From: Bacillota bacterium
GTDB taxonomy: Bacteria > Bacillota > UBA4882 > UBA8346
Reading direction: 5' to 3'
Assembly (NCBI GenBank): GCA_023435565.1
Contig: JAEYRN010000062.1
Location: 154,034 to 218,033, forward strand
Length of the DNA: 64,000 nt
Shown: positions 24,697 through 33,140 of the stretch, one piece after another
Position numbering within the stretch: the first letter of the stretch is position 1
How the letters are laid out: the number at the start of each line of letters is the position of its first letter
Made by a program: the position numbers and the translations under genes
Notes under the pieces: model-generated
What the model was told of the DNA's origin: nothing
Seen by the model: only the letters and a program-made list of their open reading frames with translations
Databases searched by the model: none

Positions 24697-25674
24697 ATGA
24701 ATCTAGGGCAAAAAAAGTTAAAAATCGGAATTCCCGGAACTCTTTTTTCCTCCTATCATCTTGCATACTGGCATGAATTGCTAACCCTTTCCGGAATGGA
24801 AGCGGTATTATCAGATGAAAGCACCAAGGAGACGGCTGATTGCGGCGGTAGGCGATTACCCCATGAGTTTTGCATTCCCGTCAAAGTGTTTATCGGACAT
24901 GTCCTGAATCTCCTGGAAAAAGAAGTCGATCAAATCCTGTTGCCCCGGATGATTACCCGAGGGAAGGCTAATTTTTTCTGCCCTAAGCTTATCGGGTTAC
25001 CGGAGATCGTGCATTTTACTACCGGTCTTAAAGCGGAACAGATGTTTTCCCCGGAGATTATCTGTGATGGTTTGAGGTTGCGGATAATTAGATTCCCTGA
25101 CTTAGGCCCAGCAATGTTAAGGCGGATGAAAACTGCGGCGCAGCAGGCGGATAAAGATTGGGAAGGCATTTTAAACATATGCCGGGCACAAAAGCTCACT
25201 CTTCCGGAAGCCACCGGTGTGATGAAAACCGGGAGGACGGGAGAACGGCTTAACATTGGGTTGCTGGGTTATGCATACAGTCTCTATGATCCTTTCATTA
25301 GCAAAAAAATAGTGGAGAAACTATATCAATTAGGGTGTGCCATAATTACCTGGGAAATGCTTGATCCCCTTCGAATTGAAAAGAATCTGGCCGGGTTAAA
25401 AAGGCCTTTGTTTTGGAACTTCGGTAGGATGCTCCTGGGAGCGGGGCTTAGTTTTATCAATGATTCCAAAGTCGACGGCCTTATTTACGTTACCGCTTTC
25501 GGATGTGGGCCGGACTCGGTGGCTACAAAAATTTTGAGTATTGAAGCAAGCCAAACAGAAAAACCTTTATTACTAATCAATCTGGATGATCATCAGGAAG
25601 ACGGACATTTAAGGACTCGACTGGAGGCTTTCACGGATATGCTGGCGACATTAAAGGAGGAGCAGGCGATTTGA
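24697..25674 (+). CDS. DUF2229 / acyl-CoA dehydratase activase-related protein
   Basis: 325 residues opening with KIGIPGTLFSSYHLAYW, then LPHEFCIPVKVFIGHV, which matches the DUF2229 motif (SE.CYPAK..HGH). DUF2229 units are normally fused to a BadF/BcrA-type ATPase in one chain of about 1400 residues; here it is a separate protein. Cysteines in CIPVK and FGCGPDS are likely Fe-S ligands. No strong ribosome site precedes the ATG. The stop overlaps the next start (TTGA). Confidence 0.75.
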   Translation: MNLGQKKLKIGIPGTLFSSYHLAYWHELLTLSGMEAVLSDESTKETADCGGRRLPHEFCIPVKVFIGHVLNLLEKEVDQILLPRMITRGKANFFCPKLIGLPEIVHFTTGLKAEQMFSPEIICDGLRLRIIRFPDLGPAMLRRMKTAAQQADKDWEGILNICRAQKLTLPEATGVMKTGRTGERLNIGLLGYAYSLYDPFISKKIVEKLYQLGCAIITWEMLDPLRIEKNLAGLKRPLFWNFGRMLLGAGLSFINDSKVDGLIYVTAFGCGPDSVATKILSIEASQTEKPLLLINLDDHQEDGHLRTRLEAFTDMLATLKEEQAI

Positions 25675-26765
25675 AGATTACTTTTCCCTATATGGGCCCA
25701 GTTTTAATTTATAAAAAATTCTTTGAACGGCTGGGGCATGAGGTTATTATGCCGCCTCGGCCAAGCCAGAGGACAGTCGAATTGGGTACCAAGCATAGCC
25801 CGGAATTTATCTGTTTCCCCTTTAAAATCATTTTAGGCAGTTATCTGGAATCCCTGGAACAGGGAGCGGAAATGATTGTCACTACCGGTTTTATCGGCGC
25901 TTGTCGGGCGGTTTATTACGGTGATTTAAGCGAACGGATTTTACATCAGATGGGATATAAAATTAAAGTAATAGTCTTTGACTCACCGACTGAGGGTTTT
26001 CAAAGTTTTTTGCGGAACTGCCGGGAAATCGGCAATGGCCGGGCCTTACCGGAAGTTATAAGAATTTTAAATCTGGTGATTCGACTGATTTATGCCAGTG
26101 ACTATTTTCAAAAACAAATTACTCATTTACGCCCCTATGAGCTGGTTCCGGGAACTACCAACCGGAAATGGCTTGAAATACAAGCTTTACTGGCAAGCTG
26201 CGAAAATCTAAAGCAACTAAAGAAAGCTGTTAAAGAAGCCGGAGAAATCATTGCCGCCATACCGATTGATAAAAGCAGAGAGGTTCTTAAAGTTGGTTTG
26301 GTCGGTGAGATCTATTTGGTAATGGAGGGCTGTTCCAATAATGAAATTGAAGAAAAGCTGGCCAAGCTAGGGGTTGAAGTTGTCCGCAAACAATACATTT
26401 CCAATTGGTTTAATCACTTCATTTTTCCACCTCGGAAGTTATTACGCGAGGCCGACGCTTATCTCAAATATACCGTTGGCGGCCATGAAAAAGAAAATAT
26501 CGGTTATATCCTGGAATTTAAGAATCAAGGGTTCGATGGAATCATCCATTTGTTACCGTTCGGGTGTATGCCCGAACTAGTCACTCAAACCGTTATACCG
26601 GCTTTAGCCACTGACCTGGATCTACCCATCCTTTCGCTTTCCCTCGATGAACAAATGGGATGGGTGGGTAATATGATCCGGCTGGAGGCCTTCGTAGAAT
26701 TGCTCTGGACCAGGCGTGAACTGCTAAAGGAGACTAGTAATGGCAAAGCTATTTGTAGGTGTTGA
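25671..26765 (+). CDS. 2-hydroxyacyl-CoA dehydratase-type subunit
   Basis: 364 residues from a TTG start overlapping the preceding stop, with AGGAG upstream. It has PYMGPVLIYKKFFERLG, PEFICFPFKIILGSYLE and HLLPFGCMPELVTQTV, the cysteine-containing motifs of the HgdB/DUF2229-associated 2-hydroxyglutaryl-CoA dehydratase family. In that family the cysteines bind a [4Fe-4S] cluster that receives one electron from the activase. It overlaps the activase gene by 26 bases. No CoA-transferase or acyl-CoA dehydrogenase is nearby, so an actual dehydratase function is uncertain. Confidence 0.75.
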   Translation: MKITFPYMGPVLIYKKFFERLGHEVIMPPRPSQRTVELGTKHSPEFICFPFKIILGSYLESLEQGAEMIVTTGFIGACRAVYYGDLSERILHQMGYKIKVIVFDSPTEGFQSFLRNCREIGNGRALPEVIRILNLVIRLIYASDYFQKQITHLRPYELVPGTTNRKWLEIQALLASCENLKQLKKAVKEAGEIIAAIPIDKSREVLKVGLVGEIYLVMEGCSNNEIEEKLAKLGVEVVRKQYISNWFNHFIFPPRKLLREADAYLKYTVGGHEKENIGYILEFKNQGFDGIIHLLPFGCMPELVTQTVIPALATDLDLPILSLSLDEQMGWVGNMIRLEAFVELLWTRRELLKETSNGKAICRC

Positions 26766-27705
26766 TGTAGGTTCAGTAAGTACTAATATTGTCATTTTGG
26801 ATGAATGGGGATCGCTTCTCTTTGAAAAGTATTATCGCAATGAGGGCCAGCCATTACAGACAATCCAAGCGGGTATGGCTGAAATTAAAGAGCGTTTTAA
26901 GAATTCAATAATTAGCGGAGTGGGGACAACCGGTAGCGGAAGAATGTTAGCAGGGGCGGTGTTAGGGGCTGATGTTGTAAAAAACGAGATTACGGCCCAT
27001 GCCACGGCTGCAATCCATTTTTACCCCGATGTCCGTACTATTTTAGAGATCGGCGGTCAAGACTCAAAAATTATAGTGGTCAAAAATAGGGTTGTTATGG
27101 ATTTTGCTATGAATACGGTTTGCGCTGCTGGGACCGGATCGTTCTTAGACCATCAGGCGGAACGGTTAAAGGTACCGATTGAGCAATTTGGAGATCTTGC
27201 ATTAACTGCAGTCAACCGAGTAAAGATTGCCGGAAGGTGCACCGTTTTTGCGGAATCGGACATGATCGCCAAACAGCAATTGGGATTTTCTAAAGCGGAG
27301 ATTATTAACGGTCTTTGCGAGGCTTTAGTAAGAAATTATCTGACTAATCTTGCCCGGGATAAAGACCTAGAGGGGCCGGTGATTTTTCAAGGAGGGGTCG
27401 CGGCTAACCGGGGAATCCGGGCTGCTTTTGAACGGGAGTTAAAGATTGGGCTTATTATACCTCGCTATTACAATGTAATGGGCGCAATTGGCGCGGCCCT
27501 TTTGGCCAGGAAACGCTGGGAGAAAAACGGGGACGGAACACGTTTCCGGGGCTTCCATCAATTAAACTTGGAGCTTAAGCCTAAGGTATTTGAGTGTAAA
27601 GGATGTAGTAACCGGTGTGAAGTGGTTCAAGTGGAACAAGACCGAACGACGATTGCGGTTTGGGGGGACAAATGCGGTAAGTACAGTAACGATATTTCGG
27701 CGTGA
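26740..27705 (+). CDS. Acyl-CoA dehydratase activase (BadF/BadG/BcrA/BcrD ATPase family)
   Basis: 321 residues of the ASKHA fold: GVDVGSVSTNIVIL (phosphate 1), VGTTGSGRMLAG, EIGGQDSKII (phosphate 2). Two cysteines in NTVCAAGTGSFL and AGRCTVFAESDMI hold the [4Fe-4S] cluster between two subunits. It is an ATP-driven electron injector for radical dehydratases. An extra C-terminal four-Cys module (CKGCSNRC and a later DKCGKYS) is present. AAGGAG precedes the ATG. It is third in an overlapping operon whose last member is a membrane protein. Confidence 0.88.
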   Translation: MAKLFVGVDVGSVSTNIVILDEWGSLLFEKYYRNEGQPLQTIQAGMAEIKERFKNSIISGVGTTGSGRMLAGAVLGADVVKNEITAHATAAIHFYPDVRTILEIGGQDSKIIVVKNRVVMDFAMNTVCAAGTGSFLDHQAERLKVPIEQFGDLALTAVNRVKIAGRCTVFAESDMIAKQQLGFSKAEIINGLCEALVRNYLTNLARDKDLEGPVIFQGGVAANRGIRAAFERELKIGLIIPRYYNVMGAIGAALLARKRWEKNGDGTRFRGFHQLNLELKPKVFECKGCSNRCEVVQVEQDRTTIAVWGDKCGKYSNDISA

Positions 27706-29348
27706 AAATACGCTTAATTTCAGCCATGTTTATTATGGCGATGATAGTATTGATCCCTGTGGCGGAAAGCGCTACGGCAGGTAAAAAACAAGTAGTGGTT
27801 TTGGAATTTTCCGAGTTTGAATGGTCGCAAATTACTACCAATCACCCCAAATTATTGAACCTACTGAAAACAAGTTCAACGGGTCTAGTAAAATTACCTG
27901 CTAGGGAGAATGTACCGCCGGATCTTCCTGTAACTTGTGAAAGTTATGCTAATAGTTCGATTGGGTTTTATGAGGACCTTGTTTCCCGAATCTTTGCTGA
28001 AACCGACTTTTATACCACACTTCTTCTGGTCTACTCCCGCCGGTCGCCGGAGATCGGTAATGGATTAACACCCGTCTTAATAAAGGGGACCGGTTTTAAG
28101 GGTGGCGTCCTCTACTCTCCTAGTACTCGGAAACGGGGGATTGTGACTTATAATGACTTACGGTCTACTATTTTGCGATTTTTAAACCCAGAAAAGACTA
28201 AAACGGTTTTTCGGATACGGTCTATGCCCGGCGACTGGCGAATATTAGCTCAAAGTAGAGATGGTCTAATCAAAAATTATACCATTCGGTGGCCGTTACT
28301 GACCGGTTATTTTTATTTGCTTTTGGGAGTTATTATCTTAATTATTATCGGTTTATGTTTTCATTTTCGGCCAAGAATAATCACCGGATTGGCGTGGGCT
28401 TACTTACTTTTAATCACAGCACCGGGAGCTTTTTTGCTGGAGGCTCTAATCGATCCGGTGGAGTTGCCTTCCATTCTTTTTTGGACCCTCGGAATTAGCG
28501 GAATAATGTTTCTTTGGTCGTATTTTAGCTCACGGAAGAATATTACCCGGGCGTTAGCGATGATTTCTTTAATTACAACAGTGTTGGTGATAATTAATGG
28601 TTTATTAAACGGTTATTATGAATGCAAGTCCTTTTTAGGGTATTCCGTTGTCACCGGAGGCAGGTATTATGGAATTGGGAACGAGTATATGGGTGTTTTA
28701 CTGGGAGCTTCGATAGCCGGTTTATCATCATTATTACCTGCTTTAAAACACCGGTGCCGGGAAATTTTGTGGTTTGTTACCTTTATTATTGGTCTGGTCT
28801 TGATCCATCCCAACTTTGGGGCTGATGTGGGCGGGGGGATTGCTGCTTTAATGGGGTTAGGGGTTACAAATTATTTATGGCTGAAAAAACCGATCCAGAT
28901 TAAAGAGATCAGCCGACTTTGTCTTATGACTTTGGGCGCTCTGGTTTTAGCGGGAGCTTGGGATTTATATGCCAATCGAGATTGCATGAGTCACTTGGGG
29001 CAATTATTGTTATCTGTCAGTAATCATGGTCCGGGCGTAGTCGGCTCCATGGCGCTCCGGAAGATCTCACTAAATTTGCGTTTAATCGGGAGTACTCCTT
29101 TGACCCTTGTTTTAATCGGGATCTTGTTGGTAATGCCTGTTTTTTACCGGTTTCCCCCGGCGCCGTTGCAAAGGGTAATGGATAAGCATCCGGAAGCCAT
29201 AGCTGGATTGGCGGGATTAGCCGTTACTGCGTTAATTGGTTTTTTGGTTAATGACTCAGGGATTGTTTCAGCGGCAATGACCTTCATGTTTGGGATCGGT
29301 TTGGGGTTGACGGTGGTGATTAAGGAGTTGGATAGGGCGAAGGAATAA
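27702..29348 (+). CDS. Large polytopic membrane protein of unknown function
   Basis: 548 residues starting at GTG, overlapping the activase stop. A signal-like N-terminus is followed by an extracytoplasmic domain (about 30-190) and at least nine membrane helices from about 200 on. A conserved-looking stretch GGRYYGIGNEYMGVLLGAS lies near residue 325, with NFGADVGGGIAAL later. The exported part recalls alkaline-phosphatase-superfamily fragments found in related Clostridia proteins, but no catalytic residues are evident. The operon context links it to the dehydratase genes only by overlap. A bidirectional terminator follows. Confidence 0.6.
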   Translation: MKIRLISAMFIMAMIVLIPVAESATAGKKQVVVLEFSEFEWSQITTNHPKLLNLLKTSSTGLVKLPARENVPPDLPVTCESYANSSIGFYEDLVSRIFAETDFYTTLLLVYSRRSPEIGNGLTPVLIKGTGFKGGVLYSPSTRKRGIVTYNDLRSTILRFLNPEKTKTVFRIRSMPGDWRILAQSRDGLIKNYTIRWPLLTGYFYLLLGVIILIIIGLCFHFRPRIITGLAWAYLLLITAPGAFLLEALIDPVELPSILFWTLGISGIMFLWSYFSSRKNITRALAMISLITTVLVIINGLLNGYYECKSFLGYSVVTGGRYYGIGNEYMGVLLGASIAGLSSLLPALKHRCREILWFVTFIIGLVLIHPNFGADVGGGIAALMGLGVTNYLWLKKPIQIKEISRLCLMTLGALVLAGAWDLYANRDCMSHLGQLLLSVSNHGPGVVGSMALRKISLNLRLIGSTPLTLVLIGILLVMPVFYRFPPAPLQRVMDKHPEAIAGLAGLAVTALIGFLVNDSGIVSAAMTFMFGIGLGLTVVIKELDRAKE

Positions 29349-29378
29349 AAAATTTCGAGTTTATATTATAAAAAAGTA

Positions 29379-29409
29379 GGCCTCCGCCAATTTTGGAAGC
29401 GGAGGCCTT
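29379..29409. terminator. Bidirectional terminator
   Basis: AGGCCTCCGC and GCGGAGGCCT form a perfect 10-bp stem with an 11-base loop, with A- and T-rich flanks, between convergent genes. Confidence 0.85.
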
Positions 29410-29438
29410 TAACATTTTCTACTGATAAGCGATTATTT

Positions 29439-29954
29439 TTAGCTTATTGGGTCTTCAATTAGACTGGCGAATTGGAATTCGTGAAAATGGCCGTCATCAA
29501 CAGTCGTAATGTATTGTGCAAAGTGGATGTGCTTCCCGCCTCCCACTGGAATGGCTGGTCCCGAAACTGCGGCAATTTCATGAAGATGTTCTTCAAAAAA
29601 ATCGGTATTGACAAACACACCATGCACATGGCTGTTGCCAAAAGGTATTACCGAACTGCTAACCCCGGCAAACCGATGATTATGCCGGTCTTCCCCGGTT
29701 TCCGCCAATTTGGTGCTTCCTTGGAACTCATGAACATGGGTCTGACAAGGATCATGGGGGGGTGGTTTGGGAGGATCCGGTTTTTTAGGGCATTCCGGTT
29801 CTTTTGGACGCTCCGGTTTTTTAGGACACCCCGGTTTTTTAGGGCATTCAGGCTTTTTCGGAAATACCTCGGTAATGGGGTTGCCGCAAGATTGGGATAT
29901 TGTTCCCGGGTAAGATTCCGAACCCACTTGGGTGATAGTCTGATTGGAATTCAT
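29439..29954 (-). CDS. YmaF-family protein with Pro/Lys/Cys repeats
   Basis: 171 residues starting at ATG 29954 seven bases after AAAGGAGG. The C-terminal half is a His-rich YmaF domain with repeated HxHxF-type motifs (THVHEFQGST, DRHNHRF, SHVHGVF, EHLHEIAAV, KHIHFAQ, GHFHEFQFA), probably metal-binding and perhaps associated with the spore coat. The N-terminal half has a low-complexity run of PKKPEC/PKKPGC/PKKPER units, about residues 30-60. No signal peptide is evident. It is monocistronic. Confidence 0.8.
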   Translation of the reverse strand: MNSNQTITQVGSESYPGTISQSCGNPITEVFPKKPECPKKPGCPKKPERPKEPECPKKPDPPKPPPHDPCQTHVHEFQGSTKLAETGEDRHNHRFAGVSSSVIPFGNSHVHGVFVNTDFFEEHLHEIAAVSGPAIPVGGGKHIHFAQYITTVDDGHFHEFQFASLIEDPIS

Positions 29955-30077
29955 ACGCAATCCTCCTTTCGGAACCATTTTATGATTTATATCGATAAAT
30001 GTAACATGCGGAGTGCATTACCGGCCTTTGAAGCTTTTAACGAAAAAAGCCTTGAGATGAACCAAAGCAATAATTAA

Positions 30078-30104
30078 GTAGGATGGGCTGAAAGCCCATC
30101 CTAC
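30078..30104. repeat. REP-like perfect palindrome
   Basis: GTAGGATGGGCT, GAA loop, AGCCCATCCTAC. A 12-bp stem with no T-run, typical of dispersed chromosomal REP elements rather than a terminator. Confidence 0.65.
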
Positions 30105-30162
30105 ATCTACCAAAGAGGTCGCCTAAATTGAGACAACTTCTTATATTGAAAACAATTTTTTA

Positions 30163-31344
30163 TTAGGGTACTTGAAGTTTTAGAGTGAATGTAGCATTAC
30201 CTGTATAACCATTGGTACTACTCCAATGTGATGTACTACTGTCTTCTTTACCTGTTACGATTTCAAAATCATCTAGAGTAAAGACAGTTTTTCCGCCACC
30301 TTCCGCACCTATTTCGTAGGTAGCATTATATGACCCGGTACCGGTAAAGCTAGTAATCCATCCTTTAGCAATGGTTAAATCGTTGTCATCATCTCCAATT
30401 AAATTGCCAGCCAGGAAGTGGCCTTCTTCATCAAGAATTAAAGTCATCCACCCCTTAACATTGCCGGGGCCTGTAAAGTTTGTTTCATATCCTTGAATTT
30501 TACCGATGGTACCAATAAAACCAGCAACAGAGTGGCGAAACACAGAGTGGCAAAAGAAGTAGGCTTTAGCCGCGGGATCTGCAGGATTAACTCCGCCGCC
30601 TTTACCATTATAGAACCTTAGCATCCGGCTTAAATCGAATAATAGGGTGACGGTAGGCTTGGTAATTCCATCGTAAGTAAAATTACAGGGAGTGGTGACT
30701 ATAGTCTCGCTACCATAGCCGTCCAATGAAACGTTAGTATCTTCGACCCCTACAGTTGTAAAGTCATTATATGTGTCAGCGCCTCCGCTATGGCTTACCG
30801 CATTATAAGCAAGAGTACTTTTCGTAGATACTGTTATTGGACCAGTTTCATCCCCAAAAGTTATATTAGTTAGTGTACCTTTGATGGTTGCAGTAGTATT
30901 GAATGTTAGAATAACACTTGTGATGGGTACGGTAGGAATCCCGTCTAAGTTAACATCATCAAGAGGAACCTGACCGCTGCCGGTAAGGGTTAAAGGTTTT
31001 GATCCGGACCAAACTACCGAGTCGCCCTGGCTTGTATGAAGACGAATCTGTTTTAAAACGACCGTAAAACTTTGGGGAGGGCCGGAACAAATATGGCCGT
31101 TGCCGCCTTCCATCCCGACATCCATTGACTTAAAGGAACCGCTAAATCCGGAGGCTACCCAATCTTGACCTTCATTAACCGAATTAATCACTAATGTACC
31201 CGATGTTGTCGGACCGGAGTAAGAACGGTAACTATTCTTTTTACCGCCGCCTCCACCGCCGCAGCTTGATATAGCAAGGGTCATAGCAATCATTAAACAA
31301 ATCATCATTAAAAGCTTTGAAGACCTACGATGTTGGAAGGACAT
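30163..31344 (-). CDS. Secreted lipoprotein of unknown function
   Basis: 393 residues with a basic N-terminus, a hydrophobic stretch and a lipobox ending ISSC at Cys28, followed by a Gly run that acts as a linker. The mature part is rich in beta-strand, Thr and Gly and lacks recognised catalytic motifs. A segment AYFFCHSVFRHSV has His and Cys residues. A GGAGG site and a sigma-A promoter (31384-31412) precede it. It could be an outer- or inner-membrane-anchored beta protein; no family is recognised. Confidence 0.65.
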   Translation of the reverse strand: MSFQHRRSSKLLMMICLMIAMTLAISSCGGGGGGKKNSYRSYSGPTTSGTLVINSVNEGQDWVASGFSGSFKSMDVGMEGGNGHICSGPPQSFTVVLKQIRLHTSQGDSVVWSGSKPLTLTGSGQVPLDDVNLDGIPTVPITSVILTFNTTATIKGTLTNITFGDETGPITVSTKSTLAYNAVSHSGGADTYNDFTTVGVEDTNVSLDGYGSETIVTTPCNFTYDGITKPTVTLLFDLSRMLRFYNGKGGGVNPADPAAKAYFFCHSVFRHSVAGFIGTIGKIQGYETNFTGPGNVKGWMTLILDEEGHFLAGNLIGDDDNDLTIAKGWITSFTGTGSYNATYEIGAEGGGKTVFTLDDFEIVTGKEDSSTSHWSSTNGYTGNATFTLKLQVP

Positions 31345-31383
31345 GTTTTACCTCCTCAGTATAATTTTGTTTCATGCTGCGAG

Positions 31384-31412
31384 TTTATAATAAAATATCG
31401 GCATTTTTACAA
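31384..31412 (-). promoter_or_regulatory. Sigma-A promoter of the lipoprotein gene
   Basis: On the minus strand TTGTAA (31407-31412), a 17-base spacer and TATAAA (31384-31389), about 40 bases upstream of the start codon. Confidence 0.55.
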
Positions 31413-31608
31413 AACACCTTTATAAGCTGGTAAAATGCGTGAAAATATTGATTTGCCACGGTTATAATTGTGAAGGCTGGCTTAAAAGCTGAGGGAATTG
31501 GGACCTATTATTTACCGATTTGCGCAGGATAAGGGTATAATAGGGTAGCGGTTTAACCCTGGAAGTAGCTGCTAGGTAATTATTGGAACCATTACAGCCC
31601 TAACCTAA

Positions 31609-31866
31609 TCCAATGTCCAAGTTACCAAGCCTATTCCTTGGGAACCGCCGACCGAATTACTTTATAATGACGGTAAAGAAAAGAATAAATATAATCCGGA
31701 CCAGGGAGCAAAAAATTTAAATAATTATTTTCAAAGCTGCATTAAGGAAATGATATTATTAGCCAAAGCTTTAGGGAGAAGCAGCTTACGGGAGTTGAAC
31801 CGCTCCGATTTGGTTGCCTTGGACCCTCTTTATGCCGAAATTGCCGAGGTTGAATATGTTGAATAA
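31609..31866 (+). pseudogene. C-terminal remnant of an FMN-dependent glutamate synthase-like gene
   Basis: An open frame with no start codon, bounded upstream by an in-frame TAA (31606), ends at 31864-31866. It encodes VTKPIPWEPPTELL, then NLNNYFQSCIKEMILLAKALG and SLRELNRSDLVALDPL. This resembles the C-terminus of FMN-binding (archaeal-type) glutamate synthase, where a N.F..C.EE...LAR..G...L..L...DL pattern occurs. The rest of the gene is absent; the 31413-31608 stretch before it shows no coding signal. Confidence 0.55.
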
Positions 31867-31976
31867 TCCTCAATTTCTCCATATTCCATTGTCCGATTGG
31901 GTAGCGTGCTCATATCATGGACTGAAACCGGTTTTAATTGAAACCGGAATCAATTCATAATATGGAGGAAGCACGG

Positions 31977-32678
31977 ATGTCTATGAATGAAAACCAAATT
32001 CCTTGCCCGGGTGGGACTTTATATACTATTCGGCCGGGAGATGCGTATTATACATTAGCGAGGCGTTTTAACACAACAATTGCCGCTATTCAAGCAGCCA
32101 ATCCCGGAGTAAACCCCACTGATTTACGTATCGGGCAGCAAATATGCATCCCGGTTCCCAGTGTGCCGGGCCCTTGTCCCGGAGGTTTTATCTATACGAT
32201 TTTAGCCGGGGAAACTCTCTTTAGTCTAGCTCGACGTTACGGTATTGTCGTCGATGCAATACTCACAGCGAATCCGGGTATCGATCCCGATCGGTTACGG
32301 GTTGGTCAGCGAATTTGTATCCCGGCTCCACCGCGACCGGAACCTTGTCCGGGAAGGCTATATACTATTCAGGCCGGTGATACATTCATCGGAATCGCGC
32401 GCCGCTTTGGATATACCCTGGATGCTTTGTTAGCGATTAATCCTGGGGTTGATCCGGATCGTCTTCAAATCGGCCAACAGATTTGCCTACCGCCTTCGCC
32501 CGGCGGCGGTCCATTCCCATGCTTCGGCGGGACAATTTATCGGGTTCAAGCCGGAGACACCCTTTATTCAATTGCCCAACGTTATGGTTTGACTCTGCAG
32601 CAGTTACTTGCCGCTAATCCTGAGGTTACCAACCCGAATAGCATCCAAATCGGTCAGCCGATTTGTATTCCAAGATAA
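31977..32678 (+). CDS. Protein of four LysM domains
   Basis: 233 residues from ATG 31977, eight bases after GGAGG. It consists of four LysM modules in series, each about 45 residues (YTIRPGDAYYTLARRFN, YTILAGETLFSLARRYG, YTIQAGDTFIGIARRFG, YRVQAGDTLYSIAQRYG), joined by Pro/Cys-rich linkers such as PCPGG. LysM binds N-acetylglucosamine of peptidoglycan or chitin. No signal peptide or catalytic domain is present, as in SafA/YkvP-like spore coat or cortex proteins, so a spore-envelope location is inferred. Each module holds paired Cys that may form disulfides. Confidence 0.85.
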   Translation: MSMNENQIPCPGGTLYTIRPGDAYYTLARRFNTTIAAIQAANPGVNPTDLRIGQQICIPVPSVPGPCPGGFIYTILAGETLFSLARRYGIVVDAILTANPGIDPDRLRVGQRICIPAPPRPEPCPGRLYTIQAGDTFIGIARRFGYTLDALLAINPGVDPDRLQIGQQICLPPSPGGGPFPCFGGTIYRVQAGDTLYSIAQRYGLTLQQLLAANPEVTNPNSIQIGQPICIPR

Positions 32679-32719
32679 CAGCATAATATTATTAATTAAT
32701 AAGGTCATTATTACTATTT

Positions 32720-32742
32720 ACCCCAGTTTATCTGGGGTTTTA
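32720..32742 (+). terminator. Terminator of the LysM gene
   Basis: ACCCCAG, TTTAT loop, CTGGGGT, then a T-rich tail. Confidence 0.8.
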
Positions 32743-32784
32743 TATTGATATTTCCGTATCATATGTCAACGGACAAAGTCCGGA

Positions 32785-32912
32785 GAAACTCACCCCTTCT
32801 ATCTTCCCCTCTCTTTCCGGAAAAAGAGGGGAAGGAAATGCCTGTTCAATGAAGATTTTTAGACTTCAAAGCTTCCGGGTTACTCTCTCTTTCGCAAAAG
32901 AGAGAGCAAGAG
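32785..32912. repeat. Nested palindrome cluster (REP-like)
   Basis: Two hairpins, CTTCCCCTCT...AGAGGGGAAG (32803-32834) and TCTCTCTTT-CGC-AAAAGAGAGA (about 32884-32905), are enclosed by AAACTCAC near 32787 and GTGAGTTT near 32912. Together they could fold as a multi-branched structure. It fills most of the gap between the LysM gene and the efflux operon; no coding sequence is seen. Confidence 0.55.
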
Positions 32913-33140
32913 TGAGTTTATTCGAACTTTAACCGGACAGTTGTGTTATGAAAAAAATCCCTCTTAAGCAATTACTAAGCTTTTCTGGTCCTATTTTCAT
33001 GAAATTACTTGAAGCTAATTACCGTTTTCTAAGTTAGTATATTGGTAAGCTATTAAATTTATTATTCATATAATTATTTCGGATTCCTTGAGGTTACTGT
33101 TTTTTACATTGTTATTATGAACTGAAAAGAGGAATTAGCA

